DNA of 60,211 bases. It comes from Lachnospiraceae bacterium. Lineage in GTDB: Bacteria > Bacillota > Clostridia > Lachnospirales > Lachnospiraceae. The stretch spans positions 1 through 60,211 of the forward strand of contig JALERW010000024.1 in assembly GCA_022763925.1 (NCBI GenBank). Direction: 5' to 3'. The notes beneath the pieces are model-generated. The model ran no database searches. It was not told the DNA's origin and worked only from the letters and a program-made list of their open reading frames with translations. The translations under genes were made by a program, and so were the position numbers. This document shows, piece by piece, positions 16,888 to 24,007 of this stretch; within the stretch, counting starts at the first letter, position 1, and each line of letters begins with the position of its first letter.

Positions 16888-19125
16888 ATGAAGAAAAGAC
16901 GTAAAAAAATTCTGAAATGCGTTACTGTTGTTCTGCTGGCCGGATTTTTGGTTTTATCAGGGGTTTTTGTCTGTTTTTACATAGACGCGGCACAGACAGT
17001 CCGGAACAGCGGAAGAGAAATTTTTTCACAAAAGGAAAATTCCTATATTTACGATGCACAGGGAAATGTGGCTGCAAAGCTGAATACAGGAGAAGACCGG
17101 GTATATCTGGATTATGAGGAAATTCCCGAAACGGCAAAGAATGCATTTGTCGCGGTGGAGGATCAGCGGTTTTACTATCATCCGGGTGTGGATCCCATTG
17201 GGATTCTGCGCAGTCTGTTTGTCTATATAAAGACAGGCGGAGAAACGCTGCAGGGAGGAAGCACCATTACCCAGCAGCTGGCCCGCACGGTCTTTCTGAA
17301 CAATGAGGTTACGGTCCGAAGAAAGGTAAAGGAGATCTTTCTGGCTCTGGCGCTGGAACGGGCATACACCAAGGACGAAATTCTGGAATTTTACATTAAT
17401 AATGTCTATTTCGCAAACGGAAATTACGGGCTGGAGGCCGCGGCACAGAGCTATTTCAGAAAAAGCTGCGGCGAACTGAGTGTTTCCGAAACAGCACTTT
17501 TGTGTGCCATTCCCAATTCTCCCACCTGGTATAATCCGAGAAGTAATCTGGAGCATACCTTAAGCAGGCGGGATAAAATCCTACGGAACATGAAGGAACA
17601 GGGATATCTGGATCAGGAGGATTATGATACTGCATGTAGGGAGAACCCAAAGATTCTGGAAAAGAAAAGTGAGTGGAACAATTATGAATCCAGCTATGCC
17701 CTGGACTGTGCAGTGCGCTGTCTGATGGAGCAGGACGGTTTTGCGTTCTGTTACTATTTTGGCAGTGATGACGAATATAAGTCCTACCGCGAAAATTATG
17801 AAAAGGCCTATGACCGGGAGAAGGAACGGATTTACCGGGGAAAATATAAAATATATACGGCACTGGATCCGGAAAAACAAAAGCTTTTGCAGGACAGCAT
17901 CGATCAGTCGCTGGAAAGGTTTACCGAAGTGGGAGCGGATGGAGTATATGAGCTTCAGGCAGCTTCCGTGATCCTTGACAATGAGACCGGAAAGGTGGTA
18001 GCCATAAGCGGAGGAAGAAGCCAGGGGGATGAGGACAGTCATACGCTGAACAGGGCGTATCAAAGCTTTCGCCAGCCGGGAAGCAGCATCAAGCCGCTGC
18101 TTGTATATGGTCCGGCCCTGGATATGGGATATACAAAATCATCCACTCTTCAGGAAATTTCCGTGGAAGAATTGAAAAAAAATCCGGCAAAGGAGCTTTC
18201 CGGAGCACCCATTTCTCTGGATGCGGCACTCTATCATTCCAAAAACGGTGCAGCCTGTTTTCTGATGAAAAAGGTCGGTGTATCCAAAGGGTTGTCCTAT
18301 CTGGAACATATGCATTTTACAAGGCTGATGTATTCAGACCAGAATATTGTCTCTGCCCTGGGCGGCTTTACCTATGGGACCAATGTTGTGGAAATGGCAG
18401 GTGCATACCGAAGCTTTACGGCCGGAGGAAAGCATAAGGATCCTACCTGTATTACATCCATTCTTTATAATGGAAAGGAAATATATAAGGATGCAAAAGA
18501 ACAGGAGATTTACTCTGCCAAAACCGCAAAGGAAATGCTGGAGCTCCTGGAGGGTGTCGTAACATACGGTACTGCTCACCGGATGGCATGGAAATCAGAT
18601 ATTCCATGTGCCGGAAAAACAGGAACCACCAATAATAACAAGGACGGCTGGTTCTGCGGAATGATTCCGGATTATACGATGGCCGTCTGGGTGGGCTGTG
18701 ATGATCCTAAGAAAGTAAGCGGGCTGTCCGGAAGCAGTTATCCTCTGACTATCTATAAAAGCGTTATGACAGAGCTGGCAAAGGATCCCGTGAAAAAGGA
18801 GTTTACCGTTTATCAGACGGTATCGTCAGAGGAGCTTACCTTTGCTTCGTCGGTAGGAGCCTATGAGGATTATCTCCCCGGAAGAGCAGATGAGGAAGAA
18901 TTAAGTCCGGGATATACGGTTGCCAATTACCGTCAGGACCATATGACAGCAGACACCATTGACCAGCTGCTGAGCCAGGCCATGAACGCGACAGATGCGA
19001 AACAAAAGGAAGACCTGATCGCTCAGGCGGAGGCGCTGAAGGGCCAGATCTACGGGCGAACGGTAACTGCCGAGGTGGAGGAGAAGATTGCCTATGTAAA
19101 GGAGGAAAACGGAAACTTACAATAA
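16888..19125 (+). CDS. Class A penicillin-binding protein (PBP1A-type)
   Basis: A 745-residue bifunctional peptidoglycan synthase anchored by one N-terminal helix after a basic MKKRRKKILK. The glycosyltransferase (GT51) domain shows the catalytic VAVEDQRFYYHPGVD, then GGSTITQQLARTVFL and the RKVKEIFLALALE motif. The transpeptidase domain has SxxK (GSSIKPLLVY) and KTG (CAGKTGTTNNNKDGWF), so both activities appear intact. The C-terminal 90 residues are an acidic, Gln/Ala-rich extension. I start it at 16888 because GGGAGG at 16875 serves this ATG; the in-frame ATG at 16873 overlaps that site. Confidence 0.95.
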   Translation: MKKRRKKILKCVTVVLLAGFLVLSGVFVCFYIDAAQTVRNSGREIFSQKENSYIYDAQGNVAAKLNTGEDRVYLDYEEIPETAKNAFVAVEDQRFYYHPGVDPIGILRSLFVYIKTGGETLQGGSTITQQLARTVFLNNEVTVRRKVKEIFLALALERAYTKDEILEFYINNVYFANGNYGLEAAAQSYFRKSCGELSVSETALLCAIPNSPTWYNPRSNLEHTLSRRDKILRNMKEQGYLDQEDYDTACRENPKILEKKSEWNNYESSYALDCAVRCLMEQDGFAFCYYFGSDDEYKSYRENYEKAYDREKERIYRGKYKIYTALDPEKQKLLQDSIDQSLERFTEVGADGVYELQAASVILDNETGKVVAISGGRSQGDEDSHTLNRAYQSFRQPGSSIKPLLVYGPALDMGYTKSSTLQEISVEELKKNPAKELSGAPISLDAALYHSKNGAACFLMKKVGVSKGLSYLEHMHFTRLMYSDQNIVSALGGFTYGTNVVEMAGAYRSFTAGGKHKDPTCITSILYNGKEIYKDAKEQEIYSAKTAKEMLELLEGVVTYGTAHRMAWKSDIPCAGKTGTTNNNKDGWFCGMIPDYTMAVWVGCDDPKKVSGLSGSSYPLTIYKSVMTELAKDPVKKEFTVYQTVSSEELTFASSVGAYEDYLPGRADEEELSPGYTVANYRQDHMTADTIDQLLSQAMNATDAKQKEDLIAQAEALKGQIYGRTVTAEVEEKIAYVKEENGNLQ

Positions 19126-19167
19126 CAAAAAATTTACATTTTTTATGTTGTTTTTTAGTACTGCGGA

Positions 19168-19196
19168 TTGAACTTTTGCAGTGTATATGGTAAAAT
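19168..19196 (+). promoter_or_regulatory. SigA-type promoter upstream of the short sortase frame
   Basis: TTGAAC (19168-19173), 17 bases, TAAAAT (19191-19196). The predicted transcript would begin about 20 bases before the ATG at 19224, so the short sortase still has its own promoter. Confidence 0.65.
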
Positions 19197-19223
19197 AACC
19201 TAAATTAGCACTTTTGTGGTGAA

Positions 19224-19598
19224 ATGTCGAGTGGAAACGTTTCAAACAGAAATGGAATTATAGGGTCCACCCAGATTGTCACATGGAACTGGAGTTATCC
19301 GAAGCTTCGAAAAGCTCCCTGCCGGTACAGCGGTTCTGTATATACGGGCAATCTGATTCTTGCAGGCCATAATTATGCTTCTCACTTCGGAAATCTGAAA
19401 AAGCTGTGGGAGAAGGATACGGTTCTCTTTACCGATATGGATGGAAATGTATTCTGTTATGAGGTGGCGGAACAGGAAATTTTAAAACCTTCGGATACAG
19501 AGGCGATGGAAGAGGGAGACTGGGATCTGACGCTGTTTACCTGTACCCCGGGAGGAAGAAGTCGGGTGACCGTTCGGTGTGTCCGGGTGGGAGAATAG
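19224..19598 (+). pseudogene. Sortase, catalytic core only, N-terminus missing
   Basis: This 124-codon frame encodes the C-terminal part of a sortase. The segment WSYPKLRKAPCRYSGSV aligns with the middle of clostridial class B/D-like sortases, followed by the catalytic His (LAGHNY), the catalytic Cys (TLFTCTPGG) and the catalytic Arg (RSRVTVRCVR). Family members run to 200-260 residues with an N-terminal membrane helix; here the helix and the first beta strands are absent and the first 20 residues look unrelated. Only a weak GGTGA lies 3 bases before the ATG. A deletion remnant is most likely, although a soluble mini-sortase cannot be excluded. No LPxTG substrate is visible nearby. Confidence 0.7.
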
Positions 19599-19664
19599 CG
19601 GTTGCTCTGTTTCGCAGATGGACGGACACACAAAATAAAGAACAGATAGCTGTGAATAGAACAG

Positions 19665-19696
19665 GGGACAGGTCTTTGGCAGGACCTGTCCCTTTT
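19665..19696 (+). terminator. Terminator between sortase and apbE
   Basis: A perfect 10-bp stem GGGACAGGTC (19665-19674) / GACCTGTCCC (19683-19692), followed by TTTT. Confidence 0.8.
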
Positions 19697-19716
19697 GAAA
19701 AAGTGCGGATATTTTT

Positions 19717-20706
19717 TCAGCGAACGTGGTGCAGTTTATAGTCATCCGTGATAAAAATGGCTTCTATGCCGTCCAGGCTCCGGATCAGCTCGGTGCCCTT
19801 TTCAAGGCCAAGGGCAAAGCAGGTGGTGGACAGCCCGTCGCCATCCACTGAATCGGAGGAAAGGATCGTAACCCCGAGCAGGCTGTTTTCATACGGATAA
19901 CCGGTCTTCGGATCCAGGATATGGTGATAAAGCGTGTCGCCCTCATAGAAATACCGCTCATACACTCCGGAGGAGACCATGGAGCTGTCGGCGATCTGTA
20001 CCGTATCGATCACCTCATTCTGCTCCTTAAACGGATACTGGATACCGATCACATAGTCGGAGCCGTCCGGCTTCTGCCCGATGGTCAGCACGTTCCCTCC
20101 CAGATTGATAATGCCGGAGGACACGCCGTTGCTTACGAGGAATTCCTTCAGCCGGTCTGCAATGAAGCCCTTGGCAATTCCGCCAAGGTCAAGGGCAGCA
20201 TCGGGATTCTCAAGCCATACCTGATTTCCGTCAATGTGTACCGTATGGTAATCCACCGCCTGAACAGCCCGGGAAATGGCATCCGCATCGGGGACGGAAG
20301 GATCAGCAGACTTGAAATCCCACAGGCTGCTGACCGGGGCAATGGTGATATCGAAGGCTCCTCCCGATAATTCCGAATAATACAGTCCCTTTTCGATCAG
20401 CTCCCGGGTATCGTCGCTTACCGTGACGGGCTCCCCCTTTGCCTGATTGATCCGGCTGATCTCGCTTGTCTCAATCGTACGGCTGAAAAGCTGCTCATAG
20501 GCTTCCCCCTTCCGGAAGCATTCCTCAAGAAGCTCCTCCTGATCCCGGTCACTTCCGTACAGCGTGATGGTTACCACGGTGTCAAAGAGAAAGCCGGTTT
20601 TGGAGACGGGCTCCTGTTTTCCGGAGCAGCCGCCCAGGCAGAGCATGGAAAGCAGCATGCATGGAAGCAGTGCGGTTAATATCTTTTTATATGTGTTTTT
20701 TTTCAT
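19717..20706 (-). CDS. apbE: FAD:protein FMN transferase (ApbE) lipoprotein
   Basis: A 329-residue exported lipoprotein: basic start, hydrophobic segment, then the lipobox LCLGGCSG near residue 29. The ApbE body follows, with FLFDTVVTITLYG, the SGGAFDITIAPVSSLWDF block, the ALDLGGIAKGFIADR flavin/Mg-binding motif and HHILDPKTGYPYENSL. ApbE moves FMN from FAD onto a threonine of exported or membrane proteins such as RnfD and RnfG, whose acceptor motifs are both present 4-7 kb upstream. I start it at the Met at 20706 (AGGTGA upstream) rather than the in-frame start at 20754. It is divergent from the NusG-II/Gx pair. Confidence 0.95.
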   Translation of the reverse strand: MKKNTYKKILTALLPCMLLSMLCLGGCSGKQEPVSKTGFLFDTVVTITLYGSDRDQEELLEECFRKGEAYEQLFSRTIETSEISRINQAKGEPVTVSDDTRELIEKGLYYSELSGGAFDITIAPVSSLWDFKSADPSVPDADAISRAVQAVDYHTVHIDGNQVWLENPDAALDLGGIAKGFIADRLKEFLVSNGVSSGIINLGGNVLTIGQKPDGSDYVIGIQYPFKEQNEVIDTVQIADSSMVSSGVYERYFYEGDTLYHHILDPKTGYPYENSLLGVTILSSDSVDGDGLSTTCFALGLEKGTELIRSLDGIEAIFITDDYKLHHVR

Positions 20707-20757
20707 AGAAGTTTCACCTGTTTGCAAAAATTTCCCGCCAAAGCGGGTATACAAGAG

Positions 20758-20786
20758 AGTATAATATATTTTATCCCAAATCGCAA
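20758..20786 (-). promoter_or_regulatory. SigA-type promoter for apbE
   Basis: On the - strand, TTGCGA (20781-20786) and TATACT (20758-20763) are 17 bases apart. It lies back to back with the promoter for the NusG-II gene; the two -35 boxes are only about 28 bases apart. Confidence 0.7.
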
Positions 20787-20813
20787 GAAATGAAAAATGT
20801 ATCGAACGTTTGG

Positions 20814-20842
20814 TTGCTTTTGATATATCCTTGTGCTATGAT
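20814..20842 (+). promoter_or_regulatory. SigA-type promoter for the NusG-II/Gx pair
   Basis: TTGCTT (20814-20819), 17 bases, TATGAT (20837-20842), 24 bases ahead of the ATG at 20867. Confidence 0.7.
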
Positions 20843-20866
20843 AAATAAGTATGAAAGGAAGATCCT

Positions 20867-21223
20867 ATGAAGAAGAATGACTGGATACTGGCGGGGGCTG
20901 TGCTTGCAGCCGCGCTTATCTTTTATCTGGTGAATTCCTTTGTGGTTCATAAGGAAGGAGCCGTGGTCGTCGTTACGGTGGAGGGAGAGGTGTTCGGAAC
21001 CTATCCGCTGGACGAGGATCAGGAGATCGATATTAATGGAACCAATCATCTGAGTATACAGGATGGCAGGGCGGATATGACGCAGGCCGACTGCCCGGAT
21101 AAGCTGTGTGTTCACCAGAATGCCATATCCCGGGACCGGGAGACGATCGTATGTCTGCCCAATCAGGTGGTGGCGGAGGTTTCCGGCGGGGAGGAAGAGG
21201 AGCTGGATTCCATTTCCAGGTAA
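20867..21223 (+). CDS. NusG domain II-containing membrane-anchored protein
   Basis: A 118-residue protein with one N-terminal membrane helix (residues 6-25) and a small extracytoplasmic beta domain of the 'NusG domain II' type. The family signature DCPDKLCVHQ, with a CxxxxC pair, is clear near residue 75-85, and LPNQVVAEV follows. It is unrelated in function to transcription factor NusG. The family is usually found beside Gx-transporter, ApbE and Rnf or FMN-binding genes, as here, and resembles my memory of EetA of flavin-based extracellular electron transfer loci. The two cysteines suggest redox or metal chemistry, but the role is inferred only from neighbours. Confidence 0.88.
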   Translation: MKKNDWILAGAVLAAALIFYLVNSFVVHKEGAVVVVTVEGEVFGTYPLDEDQEIDINGTNHLSIQDGRADMTQADCPDKLCVHQNAISRDRETIVCLPNQVVAEVSGGEEEELDSISR

Positions 21224-21248
21224 GATAACAGAAGGAGCATCGGGACCT

Positions 21249-21758
21249 ATGAGGAAAAAATCCTATCATCCGGCGTATTTTGGCGTGTTTCTCGCGCTTG
21301 CACTGATTCTTGGCTATGTGGAATCGCTGATACCGTTTTATTTCGGTATTCCGGGAGTCAAGCTGGGACTGACCAATCTTGTGATTGTCCTTTTTCTGTA
21401 TAGCTGCGGGGCAGGGCAGGCGCTGCTGCTTTCCTGTGCCAGGGTATTTCTGGCAGGCTTTCTCTTTGGAAATATGTACAGTATTATCTACAGCCTGGCC
21501 GGCGGCGTGTTGAGCCTGGCTGTTATGGCGCTTATGAAGCGCTCCGGGAAATTCAGTATTGCCGGGGTGAGCATCGGGGGCGGTATCTTTCATAATGTCG
21601 GGCAGATTCTGGTGGCTATGGCAGTGGTGGAAAATGTAAGCATTGCCTATTATCTTCCGGTGCTTCTGGTGTCCGGTGTGGTCACAGGCTTTCTCATCGG
21701 AATTGCCGCCTCAGAGGTCAGAAAGCGGCTCCCGAAGGGAATGTCCGGGGATTTGTAA
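21249..21758 (+). CDS. Gx transporter family membrane protein (Hpre_diP_synt_I)
   Basis: A 169-residue integral membrane protein with five or so hydrophobic segments, including VFLALALILGYVESLIPF and the family-typical GIPGVKLGLTNLVIVL. It is often annotated as heptaprenyl diphosphate synthase component I, but the fold is that of small substrate-binding (ECF S-component-like) membrane proteins. GGAGC ahead of the ATG at 21249 fixes the start; the frame is open further upstream but without a ribosome site. Gene order NusG-II then Gx is a conserved pair, EetA-EetB-like in some Gram-positives. The substrate is unknown. Confidence 0.88.
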   Translation: MRKKSYHPAYFGVFLALALILGYVESLIPFYFGIPGVKLGLTNLVIVLFLYSCGAGQALLLSCARVFLAGFLFGNMYSIIYSLAGGVLSLAVMALMKRSGKFSIAGVSIGGGIFHNVGQILVAMAVVENVSIAYYLPVLLVSGVVTGFLIGIAASEVRKRLPKGMSGDL

Positions 21759-21801
21759 GCCGGGCAGGGAATGGGATTTATAAAGGATTGGAGACAAAAA
21801 G

Positions 21802-22422
21802 ATGATTGCATATTTATGCGGGGAGATCCAAGAGCTGGGGGAGGACTTTCTGGTTCTGGATGTGAACGGTGTGGGATATGAGGTGCGTGTGACCGGAAGA
21901 ACCTGTGAGGCGCTTTCCGGCACGAAAGGTCCGGTAAAGATCTACACGTATATGCAGGTGAAGGAGGACGGTATCTCTCTCTTCGGTTTTCTGACCAGAG
22001 ATGATCTGTCTGTGTTCCGGCTGCTGATCGGTGTGAATGGCATAGGGCCGAAGGGGGCTCTTGGCATTCTTACCGCCTTATCGGCGGATGACTTGAGGTT
22101 TGCCGTGGCCTGCGCAGATGCGAAGGCGATCAGCCGTGCACCGGGGATCGGCATGAAGACGGCCCAGCGGGTAATTCTGGATCTGAAGGACCGGATGAAG
22201 CTTTCGGATACCATAGAAACGTTTGCGGATGGCGCCGGGGAAGCTGCCGCACCGGTGAGCGGTGCTCCGGGAGCGGCCAGAAGTGAGGCGATCCAGGCGC
22301 TGGTTGCCCTTGGCTATTCCAATACGGACGCCGTGCTTGCTGTGAAGAAGGCCGGAGATACCGCCGGTATGGATACGGAAGCAATTCTGAAGGCTGCTCT
22401 GAAGCAGATGGCATTTATGTAG
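21802..22422 (+). CDS. ruvA: Holliday junction branch migration protein RuvA
   Basis: A 206-residue RuvA of normal length. It starts with the OB-fold domain ([28 protein letters not shown]), then tandem helix-hairpin-helix motifs ([16 protein letters not shown] and [16 protein letters not shown]), then a flexible linker and the C-terminal UBA-like domain ([16 protein letters not shown]) that contacts RuvB. It binds four-way junctions during recombinational repair. It is followed by ruvB 25 bases later. Confidence 0.98.
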   Translation: MIAYLCGEIQELGEDFLVLDVNGVGYEVRVTGRTCEALSGTKGPVKIYTYMQVKEDGISLFGFLTRDDLSVFRLLIGVNGIGPKGALGILTALSADDLRFAVACADAKAISRAPGIGMKTAQRVILDLKDRMKLSDTIETFADGAGEAAAPVSGAPGAARSEAIQALVALGYSNTDAVLAVKKAGDTAGMDTEAILKAALKQMAFM

Positions 22423-22447
22423 GATTTACGGTTTACGAGGTGGATAC

Positions 22448-23452
22448 ATGGCAAAGAGGATTATAACGACAGAAGCGATGGAGGAGGATCTGAACATTGA
22501 GAGTCATCTGCGGCCTCAGCTTCTGAAAGATTACATCGGACAGGAGAAGGCGAAGTCCAATCTCAGAATCTATATCGATGCGGCGAAGCAGCGCGGGGAG
22601 GCGCTGGATCACGTACTGTTTTACGGCCCTCCGGGACTTGGAAAGACGACACTGGCGGGGATCATTGCAAATGAAATGGGAGTCCATATCAAGATCACTT
22701 CCGGACCCGCCATTGAAAAACCGGGGGAGATGGCAGCGATTCTCAATAATCTTCAGGAGGGGGACGTGCTCTTCGTGGATGAGATCCACCGGCTCAACCG
22801 TCAGGTGGAAGAGGTGCTGTATCCGGCCATGGAGGATTTTGCCATTGACATCATGATCGGGAAGGGGGCTTCCGCCCGTTCCATCCGGCTGGATCTTCCG
22901 AAGTTTACCCTTGTGGGAGCTACCACCAGGGCAGGCATGCTGACTGCTCCCCTGCGGGACCGGTTTGGGGTAGTGCACCGTCTGGAATTTTATAATACGG
23001 AAGAGCTGAAGACGATCATTCTCAGGTCCGCAGATGTTCTGGGCGTAAGCATCGAAGAGAAGGGAGCCTATGAGCTTGCCAGAAGATCCCGGGGAACGCC
23101 CCGGCAGGCCAACCGCCTGCTGAAACGAGTGCGGGATTTTGCCCAGGTAAAATATGACGGGATCATCACGGAGGAGGTTGCCGCTTTTGCGCTGGATCTT
23201 CTGGAGGTGGATAAATTTGGCCTGGATCACATTGACCGGAATATTCTGGTTACCATGATCGATAAATTTAAGGGAGGTCCGGTGGGCCTGGATACACTGG
23301 CAGCTGCCATCGGTGAGGATGCCGGAACCCTGGAGGAAGTATATGAGCCGTATCTGATCAAAAATGGCTTTCTGAACCGGACACCCAGAGGAAGAACGGT
23401 GACGGAACGGGCATATCTGCATCTCGGTCTTCCGGTTCCTGACACAGAATGA
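22448..23452 (+). CDS. ruvB: Holliday junction branch migration helicase RuvB
   Basis: A 334-residue AAA+ ATPase. Visible motifs are [15 protein letters not shown], Walker [10 protein letters not shown], the VDEIHRLNR Walker B, the sensor [10 protein letters not shown] and the arginine finger region [16 protein letters not shown]. The C-terminal winged helix ends in [14 protein letters not shown] as expected. It drives branch migration with RuvA. No ruvC lies beside it, as is usual in Clostridia. Confidence 0.98.
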   Translation: MAKRIITTEAMEEDLNIESHLRPQLLKDYIGQEKAKSNLRIYIDAAKQRGEALDHVLFYGPPGLGKTTLAGIIANEMGVHIKITSGPAIEKPGEMAAILNNLQEGDVLFVDEIHRLNRQVEEVLYPAMEDFAIDIMIGKGASARSIRLDLPKFTLVGATTRAGMLTAPLRDRFGVVHRLEFYNTEELKTIILRSADVLGVSIEEKGAYELARRSRGTPRQANRLLKRVRDFAQVKYDGIITEEVAAFALDLLEVDKFGLDHIDRNILVTMIDKFKGGPVGLDTLAAAIGEDAGTLEEVYEPYLIKNGFLNRTPRGRTVTERAYLHLGLPVPDTE

Positions 23453-23461
23453 AATTTATGA

Positions 23462-23489
23462 TTGTTTTTCCGACAAATTCGTTTATAAT
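23462..23489 (+). promoter_or_regulatory. SigA-type promoter for zapA
   Basis: TTGTTT (23462-23467), 16 bases, perfect TATAAT (23484-23489), 33 bases ahead of the ATG. Confidence 0.65.
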
Positions 23490-23522
23490 ATAAGTTAATA
23501 CAGAAAGATATGGAGAGTCGTT

Positions 23523-23933
23523 ATGATTTCAAAAAATGTGGCGGAAGTATTAATCGGCGGGAAGGTCATTAAGCTGAGCGGATATGAGAGCGCGGAATAC
23601 CTTCAGAAAGTTGCCTCTTACATAAACGGAAAGATCAATGAATTCAATGAGCTGGACGGCTTCAAGCGCCAGTCCCTGGATTACCGGAATATGCTGATCC
23701 AGCTGAATATCGCGGATGATTATTTCAAGGCGAAGAAGCAGGCCGATCATCTGATGAAGGAATATGAAGGGAAAGACAAGGAAATCTATGATCTGAAGCA
23801 CGATCTCGTGGCTTCCAGGCTGAAATACGAAGAGGCTGACAAGAAGATCAAGAATCTGAAACAGGAAATTGACAGCCTTCAGAAGAAAATAGTGAAACTG
23901 GAAGCAGAGCTTGCAAGTACGAACAGAAAATAG
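23523..23933 (+). CDS. zapA: Cell division protein ZapA
   Basis: A 136-residue protein with the short N-terminal ZapA fold (VAEVLIGGKVIKLSGYESAEYLQKVA, about residues 5-30) followed by a long Lys/Glu/Leu-rich coiled coil to the C-terminus. ZapA bundles FtsZ filaments at the division site. It has its own promoter and terminator, so it is separable from both ruvB and the U32 peptidase gene. Confidence 0.92.
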   Translation: MISKNVAEVLIGGKVIKLSGYESAEYLQKVASYINGKINEFNELDGFKRQSLDYRNMLIQLNIADDYFKAKKQADHLMKEYEGKDKEIYDLKHDLVASRLKYEEADKKIKNLKQEIDSLQKKIVKLEAELASTNRK

Positions 23934-23940
23934 GACTGAT

Positions 23941-23980
23941 GCGTCCATGGCAGGATTCTGCCGTGGATGTTTTTATTTTG
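23941..23980 (+). terminator. Terminator of zapA
   Basis: TCCATGGCAG (23944-23953) pairs with CTGCCGTGGA (23958-23967) with one G-U pair, followed by TTTTTATTTT. Confidence 0.8.
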
Positions 23981-24007
23981 GAAGGTTTTTGTGGACGGAG
24001 GAAAAGA

